A model generated the notes under the pieces. The model was given only the letters and a program-made list of their open reading frames with translations. It searched no databases and was not told the DNA's origin. DNA of 64,000 bases from Atrichornis clamosus (Eukaryota; Chordata; Aves; Passeriformes; Menuridae): positions 62,001-126,000 of the forward strand of contig WBMZ01006410.1 of NCBI GenBank assembly GCA_013400975.1. The letters are read 5' to 3'. Shown one piece after another: positions 11,747 through 24,369 of this stretch. Each line of letters opens with the position of its first letter. Within the stretch, counting starts at the first letter, position 1. The translations under genes were made by a program, and so were the position numbers.

Positions 11747-14700
11747 AATTTATAAACTTGGCTGAATTAGGCACTAAGGAATCCACTGTTAACTTTGGTT
11801 TAGCTCTGCTTGTCTGTTGCTTGAAACTTTATAGTAATCAGGGTGAGTGTATCAGATAAAAAGCAGAAACTAGAGTAACAGTGTAAAAAATAATTGCCAT
11901 GCTCTGGAAAGTTTATTTAAGGGAACTCAGTGGCAACTTTATAGTTGAGAAATTTATGCTAAAAGTGATACTTTTTTTTGTCTTTACTTAATATGATAGC
12001 AAAACCAACCTGGTACTAGAAAAATATGCTCAAAAGAGCTGCTAGCTGTTAAAACCCAAACTCTACTAAGTGATAACACTCTTATGCCAGACTGATAAGC
12101 ACCTGTACAAAAGATATAGATTGCCAGCTAAATTAGTCTGGTAATCCTGATAAGTCCATACTGAGGTCTGTAACATCTGCTAGGGGAAAAAATGTATTCC
12201 GTAAGACTTGCCTACCATCTATATTTTCAGTCTATGCATGTCAATCAAATTATTTCGGGAATGGCTTTAGCTTCTCAGATAGAGAAAATGGCCTTGAAAA
12301 ATTCCTTTAAATCCATGTCCCTATATCTAACTTTCAGCAGAATAAAAGATGATGCTTCCTAGGTTGTGGCTTTGAAGCTGACTGGGGCTTTCACGGTGCC
12401 CCTAGTTTGGAAGAGAAATTTAAAAAGTGTTTGATCTAATCCTTCTTTTTTCTTATTTTTATTTTTACTCTTTCTCTCTAAAGGAAGAGAACATTTAAAA
12501 GTAATCATGGTTGTTTATAAGCAACAACAGAGGAGTTGTCAGAAATGACTGTGTCTCATAATGCAGCAGCCCCTTTGGATTATATTCTTTAATCATTATC
12601 ACGTGGCTAAAATGCATTCCTAAGGCTGCTCTGAAATGGTTTGCATGGTCTGGCCCAGTGATGTCACATGGGAATACAAAGGTGATTTTTAAATTCCGGG
12701 GGGGTTACAGATGGGTTATACTTACACACAAGCTGTATTTGTATTGAATTCTTGCATGGCTTCATGAGTAGAAATAAATTCCAGCACAGGGAAAATTATT
12801 TCTTTTGGTGGACACATATTTTATCCTCAGTACCTTTTTCTGTTTGGAGAACGTACATTAAATCTTGTTTAAGAATGTATGAGGTAGTTGATGTGTGTGA
12901 GACATCAAATGAATCCCTCAGAGACCTGAATGTTGATAAGGTATGGCAACCAAGAGCTTGGCAACTCTCTACTCACAAACTACTTTGCAATCAATACTGT
13001 ATTAATCATTTAGTTTCTGCTAATTTAAAATAGATATTCTTTCAGGAACTGCATCCAGCACAGTAAAATGTGATATAGCAGCAGCATTATTGTTGTATTG
13101 GGAATGGGAAGTAAAACCAGGAAATTTTAATTTGTCCTCCTAGAGCAAGCATGGCATTTGTCTACCTGCGTGTAATTTATGCATGGTAAACTGAACATCT
13201 TTTGTGAGACACTTTCCCTGGGAGACACCTTTCCTCAGACAGAAGACTAAAGACCAGAAAAAAAAAAAATCATTCAAATAGTAGCACATGACCAGTGCAG
13301 GCCTGACTGAACCATGCCAAGCAGGTTGTGACAGGAAGCAAGCATAACAGAGTGAGGCTGTTCAGTTTTTCTGTACAGTATTTCACTTGCTTGTCCCAGG
13401 CATTTGGTTTGTGGTTTTTTTGTTTTTTTTTTTTTTCATGTGAGCACAAAATAAAAATTCACATAAATGAAAAGTTGAAGAAACAATGGTGAGCCTGAAA
13501 GGGGAGAAAATAAATGAGACTGCACTTTTCCAGTATGATTCATGTTAACAGAGCATAATTTGGGAACTGAAGTCCATTACTTTGCAATGTGTTGTAAGAG
13601 AAATTATTTTATCATAGAAATAGAGGACAGCCTCTAGGATGACAAATGTTTTCTTGTGTGTGACCTTCTCCCACATCCTTTTCTTCAAAGTTTAAAAGGC
13701 AAGAAGCTGTCAGTAGAGGTAATAATTATTATAAATCTGGTCCGTGGAGGCTCTCTCATCTGTGCTTGTATTTAATAAATCGTCTTTTCTGCCTTTTCCA
13801 AAACAGTATTTGAAAGTGTTTTAGGTCCTTTTTTCTTTTTTTCTTTTTTTTCCCCTCTTTGTCAGATCCTGTTGCAAGGCACATCTGTGGTTTGCTCTAT
13901 TGGCTCCCCATGTTCTGCACCAGAGCAGAAGTCTGTGATGGATGTTAATCCCACTCTGTGGTCATGACTAAACAGACATGCCATGTAATTGTTGATTTCA
14001 CTGTTTGCTTTTAAATCCTCTGTGTTTGGATCCATGCATCACATCTTATAACTGTAAATTTTTCCGTATCTTTTGACCAAGTGACTTGCTGGTACTAACA
14101 GCAATTTTTGAAGCTACTTGACACACGCACTACTTTCAGTCTCCAGTTTAACAAATTTGTGTTTTTAGAGAATGAGGATAAAAGCCATCTATGTGAGCCT
14201 TCCTGACTACTTTGAACTTCTTGGAATTTTTGATTACAGATTATGCTCCATTCTATTTTTCACTACATACCTTAAATTACTCTGTATACTATTCTCTTGG
14301 AGAGCGCTTGTGAAGTAGAGGCAGAGATCATGCAATGACATGGCTTCAGCTGTTCTCCTGGAAATTTAAAAGGGCAACAGGTCTGACGTTTCTCTCCTCA
14401 TTCTTGAGAGCTCTATAAAAATGTGTACCAAATTGATGCTTTTTGAAAAGCTTATAAATCCAGTCACAGAGAAGTTGAATGATCTCCATTTTTGGTTCCC
14501 CTTTTGATAGAGGATGGCAAAAATATTTGCCCACAAAGATCATTAGAGGAGGTAGACAAAAAAAAAGTCCACTAGCAGCTGGATTGGATTATCCATACTT
14601 TTGAGCAAGCTTAAATGAAGGGCTGGTTCTTGTAAATTTGGCTTGAAGGATGGTTTTCAGGCATTGGTCCAGTATTAACAGGAGAGACAATATGACTTGT

Positions 14701-17700
14701 AAGGAAATTTAGGTTTCTACATTTCAGAACCACACCCAACCTAACTGTTTATTCTTTCTTTGACATAGGAGGTGGAACAAAATCAACGTGAATGATTCAT
14801 CATATGGTCTGGTGTAGGCTGAGTTGAGCTTGAGGGCTTGTTGTCTCTACTGGCAACAAGGGGAAGTCTAGAGGGCTAGCTCAGATTGTGGTCAGTGTGA
14901 ACACAAGGCCGTCCTTTGGCATCCAAATGTATTCTCTGGAATTCATGAACCTGCTGGTACAGCCGTTCCTATGTTCATGTCAGGTGTGTGCCAGGCAAAT
15001 GCATTGCTTTGAAAGAAAGCTCCATGCACTCCCAACCTCTGTGTCTATCCATTTTATGGACTACTGTTTTACAGGTAACATTGAATAACGAAGTAGATAT
15101 TACTTATGAGGTGTTTGTTCCAGTTCCAAGTACGGCAACCCTTTTTTTTTTTTTTTCTGGAGGATTTTGTTTTAGTTCAAAAGGGTTTGTCAGAAGCTTG
15201 GTTTTTATATCCTCCTGGTGTCAACCCATCAGCACGGTGATGGTGAGTTGTAGTACCTGACGTGATATGATCCAACAAAGGCAGCAGATGTTCTTCAGAG
15301 GGTTTTATTTCTGATCTAGGCTTACAAAGACAATTTTGCTGAAGCTGTATAAACTACAGTCACATACAGAAGTCTGGTTGTGGCTGAAAATCTGTAACTC
15401 AGTGCCATGACTAGTTTACAAATGTGTTTTTCAACAGAAATGTTTAACTTGGATGTTACGTGGCATTTTATATTTGCCATCAGCTCCTTCTCTGTACAGA
15501 CTACAAGTAATGACCGAGGTCTACATTGCCAAAGAATTTTATTATTATTTTGATGGCAACTATATAGGTGCAAAGAATGTGGCTCAGCTGATATAAGCCT
15601 GGGCTTTTCTGGAGGCTGTTGACAAAAATAAGTGGTCGAGTTCTTGAAGAAAGTGGGAGCTAGAGTCTTTCATGTCTTCCTAGGCCCATACACTTAAAAT
15701 TATATACCCCTGCGTATTGTTGGGAGCACTTTTAGACAGACAGTTGCCAAAAAGCAAGCCTGTGGCATATTTCTTGACAGCATATTCTGACAGCAAACTG
15801 TGAAATTATTCTGTCCTATTCAAAAAATAGCTATTGCATATCTTCTGTAAGAGGACCTAACTCAAACAACAAAAAAGCATAATCCAGGATTTAATATCAT
15901 TTATACGTATAAAACTTTTAAAAAATTAAAAGGCAAGTTTATTTATTTGAATCTGTTTTGCATTACTTCAGGTTTTAATGCTATGGAAACCAAAGACTTT
16001 TCCTTTAGATTTTTTGAAACCTGTGGAAGTGGAGATTTTCTTTTAAATTATCAAACACTTAATGAAATCCCCAAAGCATATAGAATACTTGAATGTCAAT
16101 ATTTACAATGAGATCTGTTTGTTAGACATACTGATATGTTTGCTCATCTGTATGCTGCACTTCTTATGAAGCTTCCCAGACTGTCTGGCATATACTTTAA
16201 CCATTGGAAATGTAGTAGAATCCAAAATTGTGCAAAAAGTACCCTTTTTGGCCAAACCCATGTCCCTTTTTGTACATGTTTGTGCCAGAGCACATGTAGT
16301 GTGCAGCTGAACACTATTTACTCCATGGGAACATCCAGCTGATCAAAATTTCCACCCTGTGAATGCAATAAACCTTCATTTCTGTTGCTTAGTTGAGATC
16401 CACCCTACCAGGGAGTCTGATGGGGGATTTAGCACGTGTATTGAAGGGGAGATTTATTATCTTTAGAAAAATAGCAAAATATTAGCAGGATGCTATTACT
16501 TGCCATAAAAGCCAGAACTTGATAAGTGGTAGCATTAAGAAGGACTTCTCATGGCAGTGTTTTTCTGTAGGCTCACTTAATATTTACAGGAGAGTTGGCC
16601 ATGAATACTACATGCTGCAAACAGTGTCTTGCCCATTACTAACATCAAGCAAGTGAGATTTTTTTAATTATTATTTTTTGATTTTTTTTTAACTGATCTG
16701 GTTTCCTAAACTTTAGGAATTAGAAAGGATGTGAAAATCTGTGTGCCTTTGTTGGATATATACATATATTTTTATTAGATGATGAAGTTCCATGTAATAC
16801 TTGCTTGTAATCCTCCTCTCCTAATTAGAATTTGTCTTTTATGCGTTTCAAGAGCTTCATTCAAGTGCAGGTGGAAGGGAATATTGGCTTGACTGGTTGT
16901 AAGATGCTTTCACATCTATAGATGTGTTCTATAAAGTAAATATGAAAAGAAAAAGTTATACTTTGATTGTGTCTGAAAATGCAGTTATCACTGCCATAGA
17001 TGTAAGGGTGAGAGAGAAGGGAGAATGATTGGAGGATGAAGATTCAGAAGAAGAGAGAGAAATCAGGAGATGAGTGACAAAAAGAGCTCCTGAAAATGCT
17101 TTTTAAATCCCTACAAAATAAACAAAACAAAAACCCTCACAAGAACAAAACATATACTGAATGAGTCAAATTAGGTAGTAAATTAGTCATAATATAGAAA
17201 GAAAAAACTTCCATATGCAGGTAGCATGCAACTTAGCCGTATTTTCATTGTGAAAAATTTTAAGTAAGGTAGTACTGCTGTGTTCCAGGGTGTGGACTAA
17301 AGTACTGTGTCCAGAGGAAAGAAAAAAAAAAATATAGGGATGCATTTCCCTATCTTATAATTGCTATAAAACAAAATATTGATGCTCTCAAAAACATGTT
17401 AATTTATTTTTTCCTTAAAAACTGTGTAAAAATATGGTCTAACACAGTCAAAGGTTTATTGGAAATAAATACAATGCAGTATATTGAAAATGGACTCCTG
17501 AGAAAGATCAATAAATGCTGTATGCAGCCGAATGAAGTTATCAAAATGTAAATATTTTAAACAAAACAGAATTTAACAATTGCCAAGATAAGCTATTCCC
17601 TCAAAGCGCACTGAAGACATTTCCTAGTTTACATAATGTAATTAAATTCAAGCCTGAAGAATTCAAATTCATCCCAAAGACATTATTGGCAATGTGATTT

Positions 17701-18125
17701 AATGTGGTGATAAGGATGAAAATTTAGTACATCTGAAGGCCACAGGAGTTTTATAAAATTACATTTGAAAGCTGACAACAATCGTTTACAAGTTTGGGGG
17801 TTTTTTTAAACTACTCAGTAGTGTCACAGTGAACAGACCTTTTCCATTATTAGCAGCACAACCCTGTTCCTGACACAATTTGGGTCAAGTTCACCCCAAT
17901 ATAACTTTGATAGTCTCACAAAAGCTATATGGAGAAAATGACCCACTTTTGTCTTGTGAACACAGTGTAAGGAAAATGTGAGTCGGTGTTTTCTTACAAA
18001 TGGTAAACTGTTCCGTGTATATTCTTTCAGCTTTGACAGAGATGAGTACAGGTTTTATATACACTTCCTTACAGTAGTTTTTTAGCTCATATGGTGTGGA
18101 ATGTTGTGAGCTGAATGCTGTCCTA
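11747..18125. other. Unannotated AT-rich interval
   Basis: No gene seen. T-rich runs occur at about 13420-13437, 13829-13853 and 15142-15156 (15 T). A 15-A type interruption and short low-complexity stretches occur elsewhere. Open frames are at most about 93 codons and look random. Confidence 0.55.
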
Positions 18126-18235
18126 GAGACAAGAGCTCCAGAGATTCAGTCTTTTTTCTGTCTCTAACTAATCTCTCATATTTGAAATCCACATTTCATC
18201 TGCAAAAGAGGAATATAATGTTTCCTATCTTACAA
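18126..18235 (+). mobile_element. Possible ancient MIR/CORE-SINE remnant
   Basis: The stretch with TCTAACTAATCTCTCATA followed by TTTCATCTGCAAAAGAGGAA and a CCTATCTTACAAAA tail resembles the MIR order: a 'CTAACTAG...' block, then 'CATCTGTAAAATG..', then 'CCTACCTTACA'. It is strongly diverged and was called by eye only. Confidence 0.35.
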
Positions 18236-21200
18236 AATCAGCTAGTGGAAACTGCAACAGCTTCTACAAAAATATTAATATTGTGTCATAAATGCTAATG
18301 TTCTTTGATCCTTTTTTATTATGAGTACCTCAGTCTGGTAAATTAGGACTTCATCAGTCAGAGTACAGAAAGATTAATTCTGTGAAGCGTATTTTGGCAC
18401 TGGTGGGGGGAACGCCTCAAAAGGTGTCAATATTTTGCTGTTGATAAGCAAGGGTCATTTACCTTGCTGAGTTGAAAGGGTCTAGCTAGGATTAAAAAGG
18501 GAGAGAGCTATTTGTATAGTGATGTTTCCTACTGGAGAAGCTTTACAGTCAAACTGCCCCTTTTTAAAGGATTTATTTGTTCTGTAAGAATGTCATGGTG
18601 TGACCCCGGAATGACAGTGAAGTATTATTTATAGTATTTAGCCAGTCATCAGAAATGACTAATTATCCCTCTCTTGGAATGTTCAGGCTGTGATGACTCA
18701 TGTAATATGCTCTCATTATCTCATAATTTGGTTTCTCTGATGCGTTCAAAAATATGTACATATGTGTGGTAGTAGTTCTTAACATCTGCCTTTATTAAAG
18801 TTCCATAAATTACATAATTTGCAATTTTTAGGTAAAAACTGTTGCAGCTCCTGTGATGTCCCCCTTCCTAGTAATAGGTGTGTCTTGTTCAGTCAGTCAT
18901 TCTTGCATTTGTCATTTTAGAAAATCTCCTGGAAATCTTGAATACATGTAAGTCAAGGAAGAAAGATCAAAGGCTAATCTATTCGTAACCTCTCAGATCT
19001 GACCTTCCCTTAGAAAATACTCAATGAAGTTTAAAATTACTCTTTACGAAAGGGCAAAAGACTGTAGCAGAAAAATTATGAAATATGTAGTATGAGCAAC
19101 AGCAGGACCAACCTACCAGTTCATCTTTTTCTCAACTGGAAAATCAGATTAAGTAGTCACATAATACATAAAGAAAAATCCATTTGAGTGTGCTACTTGT
19201 CTGTTGCTAGGCATTATTTTTTGTAACTTTCTTCTAAAGAAACCCTGAAAGTATTCATTATAAAATACTACTTTGAGGCCTCTAAACTGTGCTTTTCGGT
19301 GATTATTGTTACTTTAAACTTATTTGAATCTCTAATTTTCTGGATTTTCTTTTAAAAATTACCTAACTCCAATGAAAAGTCAATAATTAATATATTTTTT
19401 AAAGTAACAATATATTTTGATTCCCTTTACTGAGACACCCAAGAATAACTCACATCCCCCATTTTATTGTTTAGGAAATGAAAATAGAACATTAGCAGGA
19501 ACCTACCCACCACTTTTGTAAAAAATTTTCTCAGTCAATAATTGTATTTTAGTAGTGAGCTTGCATTTTTATCTCCAGAACCGCCCCCCCAGTAACCTAA
19601 TAAATAAGTTACGTGGATGTTGGGGACAGTTTTAACTGTCTTGATTGAGACCAAGGCATTTCCCTTTGGTCTTTGCTATCCTTGGTGACACATGGACATA
19701 GGAGACCTAACCTGAAACCTGTCTTTTACTGTTTGCTCTGGTGGAGTCTTAATTCAAAACATTCATAACATCAGACAGAAGTTGATAAAATCACAAGCTT
19801 ATTAATGTACTCACCAGGTGTCTAGGAGACAGTAATCCCAATTCCTGTAGAGAATGGGTGAGGACCATTGATGAGAGGTAAAGCACATACTGTGGGACTG
19901 TGGATAGTAATCCTTGCATGGGGGGCAAGACTTGCATTGCCTGCAGAATTGCTGGCTAACCTCCATCTGGAGCTAATCTTCCCATCTGTCAGGTGGCTTC
20001 AGTGGACTTTTACCTGGTGGAAGACCATCTCAAAGGACCCTGACTAAAACCATGGTTCACTTTTATCCTTACCCTATGCATTGGTTGGGATATTCAATGA
20101 AGACAGATTTGTAACCTGACCAGAACAACTATGGGGCCCAGAAGAGAAATAGCCAGTCATGACATTTTTATGCTCAGCAGCAATGAGCATGAACGTACTG
20201 TGACTTTACTAAGAGAAATTCCTAGCACTTATCATGCAGTCACCAGCTAAAATGTTGAATATTATAATTTAACTTTCTCATTCTAATCAAATGTCTCTGG
20301 CATACTGAATAGGAAGTAAAAAGTAGCACAATAGAGTGAAAATTTTATCACTCCTAATGCTACCCTCTGATTGGCTTCATATCTGATGAAAAAAGTACCA
20401 CCTTGTTGAGAAGGAATGAGAAAAATAAAAAAGGGGAAACTGGAATCGTAATGTGGTTTTTGACCTGTGCAGCAAGTTAATTATACTCTTGAGAAAGCAT
20501 CTAGCATTGTCATGTTGCACTGCATGCATTTGTGTGTGCACAAGGCTGAATATAAATGTGTGTGTATATTAGCATGCGTATATGCTTTATGCAACATTGC
20601 ACTACTCGTGCTCAGTACTTCCTGAATTTGTTCTTAAAGTCATCGGTTTTAAAGGATGTAAAAGAAGATGAAGCATGGCCCAGTGGATTTTAATGTATAG
20701 ACAGTTAGCCTTGGTAAAAATAATTACTTAATTAAATGCTCTGGTGGACAGTGATTAAGGAAGGAAGTGGTAGATAAGTAATGAAAAGTGTATCAGTACA
20801 AAAAGTATCAGCAATTTAGAGAACATGATAAAATAGTGGAATAAAATAGGCCCTGCAGACTTCTGCATTAAGTGGTTCTACTGAGGCCTTCTGTTTCTTA
20901 CACTGTTTTCCATGAAAGCTTTTCTGTCAGTGATGCAGTTTTCCATTGCACAAAACTAAACTGCCAAATCAATGCAACACACAGATGAACCAGAAGTCAC
21001 TTTTGCATTGCAGTCTACTCTGTCTGCAACTGTCTGAGCAGTCAGAACATAAATGTTCATGAAATGGCCATCACTTTATATACAGAGAAAGCAGAGGATC
21101 TGAAAAAGAACTGTAGAAGTTCTGTATACGATCATGTATCTTCACAGAAAAGGTCATGTTCTGCTCTGCTTTTTGCAGGACCTTCCTCAGGGCTGGGCAG

Positions 21201-24200
21201 AGACAGACCTCTACAACCCTACAGCCAGCTCTTCCTCCTTTAGCACTTCCAGGCTGTTGTGGTATTGGCATGACACGGTTCTCCTGTACCACATGGATCC
21301 ATAGACAATCAGCACGCTTGGAACAGTTGTCTCCTGTCTCCAGAGTCTGGAGAGAAATGGCTGGGGCTTTCGAACCTAGCTGAAATTCTTTCAGTTGTAA
21401 TGCTTTGTAGGAATATGAAGTGAAGCTATTAGGTATGTCTTTATCTGTTGTATGCTGTTCGTATATGTAGTGCAGAGAAGAAAAAGTTATTTGAGGACTT
21501 AGACCAGTAGTTTTTGTCTCTACACACATATTCAGACACCCAGAATAACTAGGCTTATTTGAAGAGGTACTGAGCAGCAATCTGACTAAAAATCAAGTAA
21601 CTGAATTATCTAAAAATAGCCACAGAACTCTTTTTAGGCTGTCACATTTTAAAATTATTATTTTCCTATTTATATTGGCATAAATTACAAAGTATTTGTA
21701 TTGAGATGGACTCTGTAAAGTGCATGTTTAAGAGAGTGCATGGATTTGGGATACAGTCTTTTTGTTCAGCTGTGAGAAACAGAATTACTTATAGGCTGCT
21801 ATTATGGTAGGGTGTTTTCAAATCTGATAATGTAATTCAGAGGTATGGCAGATCAAAAGGAATCTGTAGAGAAAAAAGATGTAACAAGAAAGTCAGGAAC
21901 AGATACAGACAGGAGTTTTTTGCTGTACATGGCATTCTGAATTAGAATGGTAGAAATCTCTGTCAATAAGATCAAAAGGTAGGAACACAGATGAAAAACT
22001 CCTTTTACTGTTAATTTTTGTAAACCAGGTAGGAATGTATTTGAACACTATTGGCAGAATGTTAAGAAGTAGTTACACCCCTCGCTGCTCCTGGCAGAAA
22101 AGTATTGGAGCATTTGAAATTTACAATAAATAAATAACATTAAACATTTTTTTTCTGTTTGCTATTAACATTAAATGCCTGTATCATCTAAGAGCAAATG
22201 TTTGTCACATACCCATTTTTTTCTAAAAGGTCAGCATGAATGGCCCAAGTTAATATACGGGGATTTTAGTAGACCATCATTATTGTAGGATGCCAACTTG
22301 GTCATTCAAAAGTGCTACTTCCCTCTGTGCCTGACATTTTCGAGACAGATGTTTTGATCTTTGATTTTTTTGCACAGAGTGAAATATTGAGGCACTCTGA
22401 GGTCATTTAAGAGCCCAGGAAATTTCCCCAAGCACTGAGGAAGTTAATTAATAGTTAATTCCTTAGGAGATAATTCAATTCTTCTTGTGTAAATTATATG
22501 CTTGTTTCACTTGCAGATGTTTCTCATGTTCTGTTCTAAAGTGCTGCTTAGTGTTGCTGAGCACAGTTGGTAGTTGCTTTGATGATCCCAGATGGAGCTG
22601 AATTTCTATAGGTATGAGTGATCTGCAGGGTTCCCAGATCATTTAAGGGATTTGGAAGCCTTGGCTGGGATTCAGCTCTCAGAGTATCTATGTTTTCACA
22701 CGTGTGTGTGCATGTGTGTAGGTATCTAGGAGTGAGTTAGGTGTCTAAACTCCCCTTTTGATGGGTGAAACTCCAGTCAATATAGTTAATGGAGCTTGGA
22801 GAGCTACTTGGCCAACCAAAGTTGTTATTTCCAGATGTAAACTCTTCTGACTTGGTAGACTACATCAATTTGATCTTCCTTGACTGGGATGGGAGATTAG
22901 ACACCCAGATTGCAGTTAGGCACCCGAGTAGACACATAAAAACTGAAGTGTCAGTCTCTGAGTCAAACCCCACGTACAGTGAGATACTGCTGATATTTTC
23001 ACTTCATGACAATTTGTTTCTTTCACTTTGTTGTGCAACTTGTATGTGTGGAATTGCAAATTGCTTACACCTGGACAAGCCTATCAAATTCAATGCTGGT
23101 ATGAATAAATCCAATACAGATTTTCAAAGCAATCTCTTAAAAAGTTGAACACTATGCTGTAACTTGTATCCTTTTATACCCTCAAAGTAGTGTCTTGGCT
23201 GCCATTGTGTCTTCTTCCCTTTTTGCATGTTTCTGAGAGACTGCAGCTTACTCACCTGTGACTAGCATTTCCTTTGATAATTTTGGACAAGACAACTTTT
23301 CCTTGGATATGAAAGAGGAATTCAAACACATCAATTGTGTTTAACTGTTTTATAGCCATTGGAGATGAGATCTCTCCTGCCTACCTGTAACAGACTAAGT
23401 TTATCATGTAACCTCAGGTACATGTTGATACCCTTCTGCAAGGCAGTGGAAGGAGAGAAGTACCTGCAGAGAGGGACCTGTCTTCTTCCTCTCAGAGTGC
23501 AATTTATCATGGGATGAGTAGCCTCAGGAGGCATCTGTAGCACTGGTGACTTCAGTTGAGGTGCTGTCTTTTTAGGTAAAGTTGGACATGCCTTAAGCTC
23601 CTGCCTGTTCTTAGTTGCAAATGTGGTGCTGGAATCGCTTTGGGTGCTGCTGCAAGGTGCCTCAGCTCTCCAGAGCTGAGCAGGAGAGAAGGTGTAATGT
23701 TGTTGTGCAGCTGGCAGTGTTCGTGTCCCTTCCTGGCTGTAGGTCTACGCTCCAGCTTCTCTCCCATTGATCGATCCAGTATAAAAACTGCCTTGCACCC
23801 ACTCACATTGGGACTGCACGTGCTGGCATTTTCCTCTTGCAGTTATGTATTTAAACCAGCCGAGTGCCTTCAATCACTGGGAAATGTAAAATCATGCTGC
23901 ATTGCTCCTTTTTCCCCCTTTTCTTCCACAGCGATATACAGTATCAAGAAAATGGAGTATTTTTTTCATGCCACTAGATGGAGATAGTAAGATTGTTACG
24001 AGTGATTAGAAAGCACCATAAGTGTTAAAAAAATATTTTTATTCTGTATTTTGAAAAACGCTCGATGCAGTCTCCATGTTATGAATGTGCTAAGGCACTT
24101 TCCAAAAAGCCTGGAGGAAAGAAAGGAAAATGTAAAGCAGCAGCTTCTTGGACTAAAGACTACTTAAAATCAATAGCCCTGGACAACTTTCACACCAGAG

Positions 24201-24264
24201 TCCTAAATGATCTGTTGAGGAAATCTCCAGTTCATTGATGCACCTTGTGGAAGCTGAGCCAAAT
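18236..24264. other. Unannotated interval
   Basis: AT-rich with no recognised repeat. It holds the longest open frame of the window (21071-21580, minus, 169 codons), which resembles no known family and lacks gene context. A moderately GC-rich patch at about 21170-21370 and another at 23580-23800 account for the longer chance frames. Confidence 0.5.
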
Positions 24265-24369
24265 GCCCAACAACTCAAAACCAAACAAGCAACAAAAAAT
24301 AAACCCAACAGCCCACCTGCCCCAAAAATAAACCCCAAACCCAAACAAACACTCCCAACCTCAAACATA
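24265..24369. repeat. A/C-rich low-complexity tract
   Basis: About 105 nt made almost entirely of A and C on the + strand, in the style of imperfect (CAAA/CCCAAA)n. It follows a short unique stretch that might be the end of an old retroposon, but I cannot name one. Confidence 0.8.
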
